Below, in pieces: positions 26,072-35,767 of a stretch of DNA of 64,000 nt (the stretch's first letter is position 1; each line of letters begins with the position of its first letter). Under the pieces are notes generated by a model. The model did not search any database. It was given only the letters and a program-made list of their open reading frames with translations, and was not told the origin of the DNA. A program made the position numbers and the translations under genes. Source of the stretch: Streptomyces sp. DH37 (GTDB lineage: Bacteria; Actinomycetota; Actinomycetes; Streptomycetales; Streptomycetaceae); the NCBI RefSeq assembly GCF_029813835.1, contig NZ_JARVKV010000008.1:102386-166385 (forward strand), given 5' to 3'.

Positions 26072-29000
26072 GCTGCGGTCTCCTTCTCCGCTTCGTCCGC
26101 CGGGGCGGGGAGGACCTCCACCGCCACGTCGGTGAGTTCGTAGATGCGCAGGTTCGGCTTCCAGACGGAGGCGTCGGCGACGACGACGAGCCGGCCGCCG
26201 TCCCGGCGGACCTCCTTGATGTGCGTCTCGAAGGTCATCTCGCCGTCGCCGCGCAGGATCTGGCCGCGGTACTTCCAGGCCATGGCGACGTCGAGCGGGA
26301 CCCCGAACCGCACCGGGCCCATGCCGTCGGCGAGGCCGGACTCGATGACGTACACCTGGAGCGCCTGGATGACCGCCTCGACGCCGAGCGAGCCGGGCAT
26401 CACCGGATCGCGGTGGAAGTGGCAGTCGAAGTACCAGTCGTCGTCGGCGACGGTGCGCCGGCCGAAGAGGTAGCCCCGGCCGTGGGCGCCGCCGCCGTCC
26501 ACCACGGTCACCTCGTCGACCATCCGCAGGTGGTCGTCGGCCAGGCGCAGCCCGGTGCCGGGCCGGGGGGTGAACCAGCGGTCGTCGGCGCGCACGGCCA
26601 GCGTCCGCATCCGGTCCGGGTCGAGGCCGGCGCGCTCGGTCTCCAGCCACGGCGGCACGTGGGCGCCGGCGTCCAGCCCGACCTGGTGGGCGAGGGCCTT
26701 GTCGGTGAAGTAGCCGAAGAGCGACTCGCCCTCGTAGAACACCTCGTCGTCGGCGAGCAGCCGGTAGCGGAAGTTCTGGAGCGTCGCGCCGGGCACGGAC
26801 TGGCTGGACAGCAGCTCCGACTCGTGCCGGATCGTCTTCCCGCTCAGCTCGGGGCGGCGGACGAAGCGGGCGCGGCCGTCCAGGTTGCGGATGGCCAGCT
26901 CCTCCTGCGGGCTCTGGAGAGTGGCGCCGAGGTAGTAGCCGAGCAGGATCGCCGCCTGGAGGGAGGTCTCCATCACCACGCAGTTGGGCATCTCCGGCCC
27001 GGCGGTGTCCCGGTAGTACCAGGCCTCCGGCGGGGAGTCGTACTCGGTGGCCATGGTGGCGCCGGGGCTCAGCTCGCCGCGGGTGCCGCCGAGCCGCATG
27101 ATGCGGTCCACGAACCGGAAGTCCCCGTTGGGGATGTAGGGGGCGCGGCGGCCGGCGTAGATCTCGAACTCCCTGCCCATGGCGGTGGCCAGGTCGCCCT
27201 TGGCGGCGTGCGCCAGGTGGAGCTCGTTGATGAACGCCGCCTCGCCCCGCTCGTTGCGGCGGCCCAGGAAGGCCGGGACGCCGCCGGCCTCGGGGCGGTA
27301 CGGGGTGCCGGGCTTCTCCTGCACCCGCACGCCGAAGTTCCGCATGGCGACGATGGGCTTGTCACCGTCGTAGACCGTGATGTCCGCGACGACGGTGGGC
27401 CGCGGGAGCATGGTCAGCTCGATGATCTCCACCTCGTAGCGGACCTCCCGGGTCTGCGGGGTGATCTGGCCGCGCACCTTGACCTCGGTCTCCAGGCCGG
27501 GCACGGCCTGGAACTCGGCGTCGGGGAAGACCATGTGCATGCCCAGGTACACGGCGTACACCTGGAGGAGCTGCACGCCGCCCTCGGCGATGAGCGAGCC
27601 GGCCAGCACCGGGTCGCCGGTGAAGTGGCAGCGGAAGTACCAGCCGTCGGGGTCCAGCCGCTTGACGGCGGTGAGCGCGCCGAGGCCGCGCGGCCCGCCG
27701 AGCCGGTCGACGACCGGGATCTCGTCGATCATGCGCAGCCGCTCGTCGGGCAGCCGGACCGAGCGGTTACAGCCGTCGGCGCTCTGGTCCCAGCGCGGGC
27801 CGAAGACCTCGCCGGGGCGGCCGGCGGCGAGCAGTTCCAGGTCGGCGCCGGTGAGGGAGGTGCGGTCGGTGCGGGCCAGCGGCTTGAACCGGGCCGGCCT
27901 CATCTCCGCGCGCCGCCTGCGGTCCGCGGCGGTCTCCACCACGCCGAGGGAGTCGGCGAGTTCGGCCGGGGTGAAGAAGCCGGCGCAGGCGTCGAGGAGC
28001 TCCAGGATCAGCTCCCCGTTCGCGTAGCAGCGGTAGTTGAAGAAGAACAGCAGGTTGTCGCCGTTCCACACGAAGCGGTCGATGCGGATGTCGTAGCGGA
28101 GCGTCTGGCCCTCGCGGGGCAGGCCGCCGTGGAAGACCAGCCGGCTGTCGAGCAGCCGGTAGACGCGTTCGCCGCGGGTGCGGAAGTCGATGCCCAGGTA
28201 GGCGATGAGGAGCATGTCGCACTGGCCGGCCTCGATGGTCACCGCGCACGGGACCAGGCCGTCCACCGTGTACCAGGCGCCGACCGGCACGTCGTACTCG
28301 GTGGTGATCTCGGAGGGCTCGAACCTCCCGGTCTCGCCGGCGAGCCGGGTGACCCGGCTGACGAAGAGGTACGGCGGTTCGGGGAGGCGGCAGCGGCGCG
28401 GGTAGGTGTCGACCTCGGCGAAGGCCGGGCCGAAGACCGGGGCGACCCGGCCGCGGGCGAACTCCAGCAGGTCCTCCTCGTCCCACAGGACCTGCCGCTC
28501 CCGGGCGGCGGGCCCCGGCGCGGACGGAGCCGGCGGCGCGACGGCGGCGGCAGGGGGCGCGGCGGCGGCAGGCGGTGCACCGGTCTCCAGGGCCCGCAGC
28601 GCGGTCTCGGTGAGCGCGGCCTGGGCGCGCAGCGCGGAGCGGTGCGCCTGGGCGACGGTCGCCGCCAGGGCCCGCAGCGGCGGCGCGGCGGGCCGGGCCA
28701 GGGCCGCCGGACGGTACCGCTCGGCGGCGGGCCGCGGCAGCGGCTCCGGCAGGTGGACGAACGGCTCCTCCTCGATGACGATCCGCTCCGACGCCGGGTC
28801 GGGGGCGGGGATCACCGGTGCCGTGGGGGCCGGGGGGACGGGCGGCATGGCCGGGGTCACCTCACTGGGCTGGGTCTCCGGGGCGGCGGAGGGGGGCGTG
28901 GACGGGCGTGCCGAGTCGTCGGACAGCACCTCGGGCGGGTCGGGGGTGAGGACCGCGGCGGCGGCCCGCGCCGTCCGGTCGGCGATGGACTCCCCGCCGC

Positions 29001-32000
29001 ACGGCACGGAGAGCACCGGCCCCGGCCGTCCGGCGGCGGACGGCTCCGTCATCAGCACGCCCAGGTCGACGGGCAGGCCGTGGGCGACCAGCCGGGCGAG
29101 GGCCTGGGCGAGCGCGGCGGCGACGGGCGCGCCGCGCCGGTCCACGGAGACCGCCACGTGGTCGCGGCCCTTGAGCGTCTCGCCGATCCACCGGGTGCAG
29201 GTGGCGCCCGGGCCGACTTCGACGAAGTAGCGGTAGCCGCGCTCGTGGGCGGTCTCGGCCAGCCGGGCGAAGTCGATGGTGCTGCGCAGGGTGACCGCGA
29301 TGCGGCGGGCGATCCGCTCCCGGTCGGACAGGTCCACCCGGTCGTAGTCGTAGGCGGACAGCAGCTCCAGACCGGGGTCCGGATCGCCGAGCGGATAGTC
29401 GTTGAGGGCGGCCAGGGCGTCGAGTTCGGGGTCGACGACCGGGCAGTGCATGACGTGGTTGGCGGGCGCCTTCGCGGCCTGGCAGCCCACCTTCGCGATC
29501 ACGTGGGCGACCTGCTTCGGATCACCGGCGATCACCACCTCGCGCGGGGTGTTGACGTGGGTGAGGAAGACCCGCTCCTGGCCGGCCATGGCCTCCCGCA
29601 CCGCGTCCGGCCCGGCCAGCAGCACCCGGGTCGCCCACACCTCGCCGTCCGGCACGGAGGCGGGGATGCCCCAGGCGTCGCGGACGCGCAGCTTCGGGCC
29701 GCGCAGCCGGTCCCGGAAGAGCGGGGTGGCGGCGAGCGCGGTGTCGTCCCGGGCGGACTCGGCCCACACCCCGCCCGCGAACAGCATGCTGCTCTCGCCC
29801 AGGCTGTAGCCGAAGCCGCCGTGGGGGCGGATGCCCAGCACGTCCCGGAGCAGCCGGGTGTGCAGGACCGCGAAGTTGGTGCCGGCGGCGAGCATCACGG
29901 GGATGTCGTCGATCAGCCCCTCCTCGTGGCGCATCAGCTCCCGGCGCCCGAGCGGGCCGCGGGCGCGGGGGTGGAGCGCGCGGTGCTTCAGACGGCGGGC
30001 CGGGTGGTCGGCCTCCCGCTCGAAGCCGTCGAGGAGCGCGGGGAAGAGGCGGAACAGGTCGCGTCCGGCGCCGGGGTAGGTGGTGAACGCGCCGGGGTAC
30101 ACGAAGGCGACCTTGCCGCCGGAGCCCATCGGGCGCGCGGTGCAGTAGCTCCCGGAGGGGGTGGACCACTCGCCGCCCTCGGCGATGACGCGCGGCAGGT
30201 CGCGTTCGGCGGCGGCCAGTTCGCCGACGAGCCGGTCGGCGTCGGCGGCGACCAGGACGGCGGTGTGGCGGGCGCGGCGGGCGGCCAGCTCACGCACCGC
30301 CTCGTGCGTCACCGCCTCCGGACCGCGCTCGGCGAGGGCGGTGGCGGCGGCGCGGGCGGCGGCGGCGAGTCCGGGGCCGTCGTCGGCGGTGAGCGGCAGC
30401 AGCAGGACGCCGGGGCCGCCGCGCCAGTCGGCGGCCGGCCGTGCCGGGGCGGCGCCCTGCGGCACACCGCGCAGCACCAGGTGGGCGGCGGTGGCGCCGG
30501 CCGGGCCGTGGTCGCCGAGCAGGCTGAGCGCGGCGGCGCGGGCGGCGCCGCGGCGGCGGACCGGCCAGGGCTGCGGATCGCCCAGCACGGTGAAGCGGGA
30601 GCCCTCGAGGGCGGCGTCCTCCGGATCGGGCAGCAGGCCGTCGGGGGCCGCGGGGAAGTCGGCGTGGTGCAGGGCGAGCACGGCCGTGGCCAGGGCGGCC
30701 AGCGGCGCCGCGCGCTGTGTGTCCCCCACCAGCGCGCCCGTGGATCCCAGCACGCAGCCGTAGGGGTCGCCCGCGCCGGTGTCCCCGACCGGGTCCGCCG
30801 CCGGGTCGTGGCGGTAGACGGAGGCGAGGGCGGCGGCCTCGGCGCGGCGGACGGCGGGGGTGGGGCCGCCGAGCTCCAGGTACTCGATGTCGCCGGGGGC
30901 CGCCCCGGCGTCGGCGAGTGCGGCGCGCGCCGCCTCGGTCACGGCGGCGTCCCGGCCGGCGGTCGCGCTGCGCACGCGCAGGGCGTCCACCGTCGCGTAC
31001 ACCCGGCGGCCGGTGTCCTCCCCGGCCCGGGTGACGACCACGGCCACCGCGCCGTCGCCCAGCGGCGGCGGTTCCTCGCCGTCGCGGGCGGCCTGCCGGG
31101 CGCGGGCGCGGGTGTTCTCCGCCCCGGCCGCCAGGTCGACGCCGCCCACCAGCACCGCCTCGACGGCCGGGTCGAGCAGCAGCAGGCCGGCCACCTCCAG
31201 CGCCCGGACCGCCGCCGTCCCGTCCGCCGCGACGGTGAAGGAGGGCCCGGTGAGGTTGCGCGACGAGGACAGCCTGCTCGCCATGATGTTGCCGATGTAG
31301 CTGAGGACCTCGTTGGCGCCGATCGGCTCGTGCACGGCACCGCGCACCGCCTCCTCCAGGCGGTCCAGTTCCTCCCGGCCCAGGTGCACCCCGGCCCGCT
31401 CGCACTCGGCCCGTACGTGGGCGCCGATGTCGAACCGGGCCCGGTGGGTGTGGGTGCGCGGCTCCATCTCCATCGCGATCACCACGCCCACCCGCCGCTC
31501 GGGCAGTTCGTCGGCCTTGGTGCCGGGGGGCGGCGCGGGGTACCCCGCGTCGGCGAGGGCCTGTTCGGCGGCCTCGAAGAGGGCCAGGTGCTGGGGGTTG
31601 GCCTGGGCCAGCTCGTTGGGCGGGATGCGGTAGGTGCGGGGGTGGACGTCGATGCGGTCCAGGTAGCCGCCGCGCGCCGCGGAGTCCTCGGCGGGCGTGC
31701 CGGCCAGCGGGCCGCGCGCCATCGCGTCCGCGCCGTACCAGCGGTGCGGCGGGCGTCCGGTGAGGGCGGTGCGGCCCAGCCGCGCGGCGCGGTGCAGCGC
31801 CCCGGTGCCGGCCAGCGGGCCGAGCCGGGTGCCCAGGCCGGTCACCGCGAGCCGGGGCAGCGGGGGCGGCTCGGGCGCCCGGACGGGCTTCTCCGAGGGC
31901 GCGGGCACCGGCACGGACGCGGCGGTCTCCGGACCGCTCAGGACCAGGTGCGCGTTGGTGCCGCCGAAGCCGAACGCGGAGACCGCCGCACGGCGCGGCC

Positions 32001-33288
32001 CCTTCCCCTCCGGCCAGGGCCGCCGCTCCCGCACGATCCGCTCGGCGGCGGCCTCGCCGCCCGCCGGGCGCAGCGGCTCGGCCACCCCCGGCGTGGCGGG
32101 CACGGTGCCGTGCCGCAGCGCCAGCACGGCCTTGAGCAGGCTGGTGAAGCCGGCCACGGTCAGCAGGTGCCCCACGTTGCCCTTGACCGACCCCAGCAGC
32201 GGCGGCACACCGCCGTGCTCGGCGAAGAAGACGGTGAGGCCGCGCAGTTCGGTGGCGTCGCCCAGCGGGGTGCCGGTGGCGTGGCACTCGATGTAGTCCA
32301 CGGTGGCCGGGTCGATCCCGGCGTACGCCTGGCGGTAGGCGGCGAGCTGCCCGGCCTGGTTGGGGCTGAGGAGGTGGCGGCCGGCGCCGTCGTTGCTCAG
32401 CCCGATGGACTCCAGCACCGCGTACACCCGGTCGCCGTCGCGCAGCGCGTCCGCGAGCCGCTTCAGGACGAAGGCCCCGGCGCCCTGGCCGGTGACGATG
32501 CCGGTGGACCGGCCGTCGAACGGCTGGCTGACGCCGTTGTCCGGGTAGGCGCGCAGGTCGGAGAAGGAGAGGTGGATCAGGAGCGGGTCGGGGGCGCAGA
32601 CCGCCCCGGCGACCATGGTGTCGGCCCGGCCGGTGGCCAGGTAGTCGCGGGCCAGGGAGATGCCGTAGAGGGCGGAGGAGCAGGCCGCGTCCAGGGCCAG
32701 CCGCGGACCGCCGAGTCCGAGGGCGTCGGCGGTGGTGACCGCCGGGCCGCCGAACGGCCACAGGTTCTCGGGGGCGGGTTCCCCGTCCGCTCCGGGCGCG
32801 TCCGCGGGCAGCGGCAGCCCGGCGCGGGAGAGGCCCTCGGTGACGGCCTGCCGCACCGGCGGGGTGCACAGCCGCACCGACTGCTCGGTGGGGAAGGCGT
32901 AGTTGCCCAGGACCAGGCCGGTGCGGGCCAGAGCGTCGGGGTGCGCGTCCAGTCCGGCGTCGGCGAGGGCCTGGCGCACGGTGTGCAGGGACCAGTGGAC
33001 CACGCGGTCCAGGGAGGCCAGGCGCTCGGCGGGCAGGCGCAGGCCGTCGAGGGGTATGGGGGGCTCGGTGACGAAACCGCCGCGCACAGCGGTGACGCGG
33101 TGGTCCGGGTCGCCCCAGCCGCCGGGAACGTCGGGGCCGGTGCCGAAGACGTCCCGGCCGCCTTCGGTGCGGTGGTCCGCACCGGCGAGCAGGCCGGTCC
33201 AGAACTCCTCGGGGCTGTGGGCGCCCGGGAGCAGGCAGGCCATGCCGACGATGGCGACCGGCTCGTCCCGGCGAGGTGAACGCGACAT
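26068..33288 (-). CDS. pfaC: PfaC-like multidomain synthase: KS-CLF-AT-DH-DH
   Basis: 2406 aa. KS (~10-450) has Cys203 in DAACSSAL, His336 in ECHATGT and His374. A second KS-fold (~480-860) lacks the cysteine (VAADGTAA near 690) and is a chain-length factor. An acyltransferase (~1055-1415) has Ser1162 in GYSLGESS. Two double-hotdog FabA-like dehydratases follow: the first with YFRCHFTGDPVLAG (His1888), the second with YFDCHFHRDPVMPG (His2290), each preceded by a hotdog lacking the histidine (VPCAVTIEAGQ; MPNCVVMETSLQ). Dehydratases of this kind set cis/trans geometry in PUFA synthases. ATG 33288 follows ACGGAGAAAA. Confidence 0.93.
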   Translation of the reverse strand: MSRSPRRDEPVAIVGMACLLPGAHSPEEFWTGLLAGADHRTEGGRDVFGTGPDVPGGWGDPDHRVTAVRGGFVTEPPIPLDGLRLPAERLASLDRVVHWSLHTVRQALADAGLDAHPDALARTGLVLGNYAFPTEQSVRLCTPPVRQAVTEGLSRAGLPLPADAPGADGEPAPENLWPFGGPAVTTADALGLGGPRLALDAACSSALYGISLARDYLATGRADTMVAGAVCAPDPLLIHLSFSDLRAYPDNGVSQPFDGRSTGIVTGQGAGAFVLKRLADALRDGDRVYAVLESIGLSNDGAGRHLLSPNQAGQLAAYRQAYAGIDPATVDYIECHATGTPLGDATELRGLTVFFAEHGGVPPLLGSVKGNVGHLLTVAGFTSLLKAVLALRHGTVPATPGVAEPLRPAGGEAAAERIVRERRPWPEGKGPRRAAVSAFGFGGTNAHLVLSGPETAASVPVPAPSEKPVRAPEPPPLPRLAVTGLGTRLGPLAGTGALHRAARLGRTALTGRPPHRWYGADAMARGPLAGTPAEDSAARGGYLDRIDVHPRTYRIPPNELAQANPQHLALFEAAEQALADAGYPAPPPGTKADELPERRVGVVIAMEMEPRTHTHRARFDIGAHVRAECERAGVHLGREELDRLEEAVRGAVHEPIGANEVLSYIGNIMASRLSSSRNLTGPSFTVAADGTAAVRALEVAGLLLLDPAVEAVLVGGVDLAAGAENTRARARQAARDGEEPPPLGDGAVAVVVTRAGEDTGRRVYATVDALRVRSATAGRDAAVTEAARAALADAGAAPGDIEYLELGGPTPAVRRAEAAALASVYRHDPAADPVGDTGAGDPYGCVLGSTGALVGDTQRAAPLAALATAVLALHHADFPAAPDGLLPDPEDAALEGSRFTVLGDPQPWPVRRRGAARAAALSLLGDHGPAGATAAHLVLRGVPQGAAPARPAADWRGGPGVLLLPLTADDGPGLAAAARAAATALAERGPEAVTHEAVRELAARRARHTAVLVAADADRLVGELAAAERDLPRVIAEGGEWSTPSGSYCTARPMGSGGKVAFVYPGAFTTYPGAGRDLFRLFPALLDGFEREADHPARRLKHRALHPRARGPLGRRELMRHEEGLIDDIPVMLAAGTNFAVLHTRLLRDVLGIRPHGGFGYSLGESSMLFAGGVWAESARDDTALAATPLFRDRLRGPKLRVRDAWGIPASVPDGEVWATRVLLAGPDAVREAMAGQERVFLTHVNTPREVVIAGDPKQVAHVIAKVGCQAAKAPANHVMHCPVVDPELDALAALNDYPLGDPDPGLELLSAYDYDRVDLSDRERIARRIAVTLRSTIDFARLAETAHERGYRYFVEVGPGATCTRWIGETLKGRDHVAVSVDRRGAPVAAALAQALARLVAHGLPVDLGVLMTEPSAAGRPGPVLSVPCGGESIADRTARAAAAVLTPDPPEVLSDDSARPSTPPSAAPETQPSEVTPAMPPVPPAPTAPVIPAPDPASERIVIEEEPFVHLPEPLPRPAAERYRPAALARPAAPPLRALAATVAQAHRSALRAQAALTETALRALETGAPPAAAAPPAAAVAPPAPSAPGPAARERQVLWDEEDLLEFARGRVAPVFGPAFAEVDTYPRRCRLPEPPYLFVSRVTRLAGETGRFEPSEITTEYDVPVGAWYTVDGLVPCAVTIEAGQCDMLLIAYLGIDFRTRGERVYRLLDSRLVFHGGLPREGQTLRYDIRIDRFVWNGDNLLFFFNYRCYANGELILELLDACAGFFTPAELADSLGVVETAADRRRRAEMRPARFKPLARTDRTSLTGADLELLAAGRPGEVFGPRWDQSADGCNRSVRLPDERLRMIDEIPVVDRLGGPRGLGALTAVKRLDPDGWYFRCHFTGDPVLAGSLIAEGGVQLLQVYAVYLGMHMVFPDAEFQAVPGLETEVKVRGQITPQTREVRYEVEIIELTMLPRPTVVADITVYDGDKPIVAMRNFGVRVQEKPGTPYRPEAGGVPAFLGRRNERGEAAFINELHLAHAAKGDLATAMGREFEIYAGRRAPYIPNGDFRFVDRIMRLGGTRGELSPGATMATEYDSPPEAWYYRDTAGPEMPNCVVMETSLQAAILLGYYLGATLQSPQEELAIRNLDGRARFVRRPELSGKTIRHESELLSSQSVPGATLQNFRYRLLADDEVFYEGESLFGYFTDKALAHQVGLDAGAHVPPWLETERAGLDPDRMRTLAVRADDRWFTPRPGTGLRLADDHLRMVDEVTVVDGGGAHGRGYLFGRRTVADDDWYFDCHFHRDPVMPGSLGVEAVIQALQVYVIESGLADGMGPVRFGVPLDVAMAWKYRGQILRGDGEMTFETHIKEVRRDGGRLVVVADASVWKPNLRIYELTDVAVEVLPAPADEAEKETAA

Positions 33289-33382
33289 TTTTCTCCGTGA
33301 CTTCCGCTCGGTGGTGGGTTCTGGGACGGGCGAGGCGTCGGCGGGCGGGCAGACGGCGGTGGGCCTCGCGTACGGGCCGTCC

Positions 33383-33420
33383 GGCGGGGCGGGAGGGGGC
33401 CGGCCCCCTCCCGCCCCGCC
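33383..33420. terminator. 38-bp perfect palindrome inside the operon
   Basis: Two 19-base arms (33383-33401 and 33402-33420, core GGGGCGGGAGGGGGCC) are exactly complementary with no spacer. It lies 3-40 bases past the KR stop and ~95 bases before the PfaC-like start, so transcription of the downstream genes must pass it. It could be a partial terminator or an RNA-processing/stability element. Confidence 0.7.
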
Positions 33421-33422
33421 CG

Positions 33423-35744
33423 TCATGCGGATGCGGGACGGAACTTCTCGTCGAGACCGGGGGCGTGCACGGCCTCGACCCCGCGGAACTCCAGCAGGAC
33501 GTGCCCCTGGGCGGTGCACGCGGTGACGGTGCAGCGGATGCCGCCGGAGGTCTCCGCCACCTCGTCCACGACCACCAGGAACCCCTCCGCGCCGGGCAGT
33601 TCCGCGTACCGCCGTGCCTCGCCGACGGCACTGGGCAGCACCGCCTGGCCGCGGTGCACCCGCGCCCAGACCAGCACCGCCTGGAGCAGCAGGTCGGCCA
33701 GGACCGGGCTGTACCCGGGGGCCTGCCAGGCGCCGTCGGCGATCGGCGCGTCCGGCAGCCGGCACGCCAGCACCATCCGCCGGCCGTCGTCCAGCACCTC
33801 GGTCAGACCCCGCAACCGGGGACCGTGGAAGAGGGTGCCGTCGGTGTACGCGGTCACCGGGCGGCCGGTGCCGGGAGCCGGCAGGCCGGTCAGGACCGGC
33901 GCGGGGGGCAGCGCCCCGGCCTCGGCGCGCGCCCGGTAGCGGGGGCGGCCGTCGCTGTCCCGGACCGCGACCTCCCACGCCTCCGGCGTACCGGCGGGCC
34001 GGACCGCCAGGCGCAGGCCCGCGGGCCGCCGGTCGTCCAGCACCAGGCCCTTGTGCACGGCGAAGCCGGTCACCCGGTTCACCCGGGTGCCGGGCAGCAC
34101 CTGGCGGACCGCGTTGAGGACCGCGCCCAGCGCCGCCGTCGCGGGCAGCACCGGGTGGCCGCCGATGGCGTGGTCGGCCAGGACCGGGTCGCCGTCGAGG
34201 GGGGCGAGGGAGCGGTGGAGTTCCACTCCCCCGGCGGGCAGCGCGGCGGGCTCCGGGGCGGACAGCGGGGTCACCGGCCCGACCACGCACACCGTGTCGC
34301 CGCCGTGGTCGGCCCCGAACTGCTCCGTGAAGTACCGGACGCCCTCCTCCAGGGGAATCAGCGGCACACCGCGCTCGGCGAACATCCGCTCCAGCTCCGG
34401 GGTGACCATGCCGCCCGCCCAGGCACCCCAGTTGACGGAGGTGATCCGGGCCCCGGGCGTCCTCCTGCGCAGCGCGCAGGCGAGCTGGTTCAGCGCCTCG
34501 TTGGCCATGGCGTAGTCGGACTGGCCGCGGTTGCCGAAGAACCCGGCGACCGAGGAGAAGAGCAGCAGGTGCCTCAGCCTGTCGGCGGGCAGCGCGTCCA
34601 GCACGTGGCGCAGCCCGGCGAGCTTGGTGCGCAGCACCCGGTCCACGTCCTCGCCGCGCTTGGCGGTGACGAGGGCGTCGGCGAGCACCCCGGCCCCGTG
34701 CACCACCCCGGTGACGCGGTCGGCGTACGGGGCGAGCGCCCGCGCCACGGCCTGCGGGTCGGTGATGTCCACCGCCGCGTACTCGGCCGGGGACCCGGCC
34801 TCCGCGAGGTCCGCCAGGGTGCGGCGGATCTCGCGCTGCCCGGTCAGGTCCCGGGCGATGCGCTCGACCTCGCGCGGGGTGGGCTTCCCGCCGGCCCGCT
34901 TCAGCTCCGCCGCCGCAGCGGCCCGCAGCCCGCTCTCCGGCACGCCCCGGGCCCAGCCGGGTTCGTCGGCGAGCTCGGTGCGGCCGAGCAGCAGCAGCCC
35001 GGGGCGGTACGCGCGGGCCAGGCCGACGGCGCAGGCGGCGGTGACCCCGCGCGCCCCGCCGGTGACCACCAGCAGGTCGTCCGGGCCGGGCTCGGGGGCG
35101 CCGGACTCGCCGGGCAGGTCCCCGGGCCGCTCGGACAGGTCCAGGGTGCGGCGGGTGCCGTCGGCGGCGAGGCCGACCTGGGCGATGCGGGCGTGGGCGT
35201 CGTGCGCCTCGTCGAGGAGCAGTTCCGCGCACCGCCCGGCGGACAGTGCCGGGTCCAGGTCGACGGCGCGGCAGAACACCGCCGGGGCCTCGATGGCGAG
35301 GGTCTTCACCAGCCCCGGCACCCCGCCCAGGACGGCCCGTTCCGGACCGGCGGCGCCGGTCAGGCCCATGCTGCCGTCGAGCCGGGTGACGGTGAGGAAC
35401 GCCGCCCGGCCGCCGTCGCCCGCGCTCCGCTCCAGCAGGGGCTGGACGGAGCCGGCGAGCAGCAGGGTGTCCCGCAGCGCGACGGCTGCGGCCTCCTGGC
35501 CGTCGGCCTCGACCTCGGCGACCACCAGGTCCAGCCGGTCGGGGGCCCCGGGGGGCCGCACGCCGGTGTGGACCGTCCACCCGCGGGCGCGCAGCAGGTC
35601 GGCGAGGGCGGCCAGCGGGCCGTCGCCGCCGGTGTCACCCGCCAGGAGCGCGTGCGGCGCGTCCCGGTAGGCGTCCGGCAGGAGGTCGGGGGCGGGCAGG
35701 GTGCTCAGCCGGGCGTGCCGCCGTCCCAGGCCCGGGCTCAGGCT
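33423..35744 (-). CDS. pfaA: PfaA C-terminal part: KR plus PKS-type DH, reached by -1 frameshift
   Basis: 773 codons in the -1 frame relative to the PfaA-like frame. The first ~60 residues (LSTLPAPD, HALLAGD, ADLLRARGWTV) are the usual start of the PfaA KR region but contain no ATG, GTG or TTG. The first start codon, GTG 35561, lies inside the domain without a ribosome-binding site. The KR has VVTGGARGVTAACAVGLARA for NADP and SSVAGFFGNRGQSDYAMANE with the Ser/Tyr/Asn set. A PKS-type dehydratase fold follows (LADHAIGGHPVLPATAALG). The product would be residues 1267-2039 of a PfaA of normal architecture. An assembly indel is the main alternative. Confidence 0.8.
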   Translation of the reverse strand, partial: SLSPGLGRRHARLSTLPAPDLLPDAYRDAPHALLAGDTGGDGPLAALADLLRARGWTVHTGVRPPGAPDRLDLVVAEVEADGQEAAAVALRDTLLLAGSVQPLLERSAGDGGRAAFLTVTRLDGSMGLTGAAGPERAVLGGVPGLVKTLAIEAPAVFCRAVDLDPALSAGRCAELLLDEAHDAHARIAQVGLAADGTRRTLDLSERPGDLPGESGAPEPGPDDLLVVTGGARGVTAACAVGLARAYRPGLLLLGRTELADEPGWARGVPESGLRAAAAAELKRAGGKPTPREVERIARDLTGQREIRRTLADLAEAGSPAEYAAVDITDPQAVARALAPYADRVTGVVHGAGVLADALVTAKRGEDVDRVLRTKLAGLRHVLDALPADRLRHLLLFSSVAGFFGNRGQSDYAMANEALNQLACALRRRTPGARITSVNWGAWAGGMVTPELERMFAERGVPLIPLEEGVRYFTEQFGADHGGDTVCVVGPVTPLSAPEPAALPAGGVELHRSLAPLDGDPVLADHAIGGHPVLPATAALGAVLNAVRQVLPGTRVNRVTGFAVHKGLVLDDRRPAGLRLAVRPAGTPEAWEVAVRDSDGRPRYRARAEAGALPPAPVLTGLPAPGTGRPVTAYTDGTLFHGPRLRGLTEVLDDGRRMVLACRLPDAPIADGAWQAPGYSPVLADLLLQAVLVWARVHRGQAVLPSAVGEARRYAELPGAEGFLVVVDEVAETSGGIRCTVTACTAQGHVLLEFRGVEAVHAPGLDEKFRPASA

Positions 35745-35767
35745 TTTGGGGCGGCCATCACCTCCTC
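35707..35767 (-). promoter_or_regulatory. Candidate programmed -1 ribosomal frameshift signal
   Basis: Read on the minus strand: a GAGGAGG Shine-Dalgarno-like element (35767-35761), exactly 10 bases (TGATGGCCGC), slippery heptamer C-CCA-AAA (35750-35744), 5 bases, then a hairpin AGCCCGGGC (35738-35730)/GCCCGGCT (35714-35707) with one bulged base. The zero-frame stop TGA (35740-35738) is two codons past the slip site. The order and spacing match the E. coli dnaX signal (established knowledge). Function here is inference. Confidence 0.65.

Noticed and set aside
26035..33279. A 2414-codon open frame on the plus strand opposite the PfaC-like gene
   Set aside because: It is the mirror of a GC-rich gene with strong third-position bias; its translation is Gly/Ala/Arg/Val-rich with no domain.
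33423..35561. KR/DH part as an independent gene starting at GTG 35561
   Set aside because: The start would remove the first ~60 residues of the KR structural region and has no ribosome-binding site; continuity with the PfaA ACP by a -1 shift explains the sequence better.
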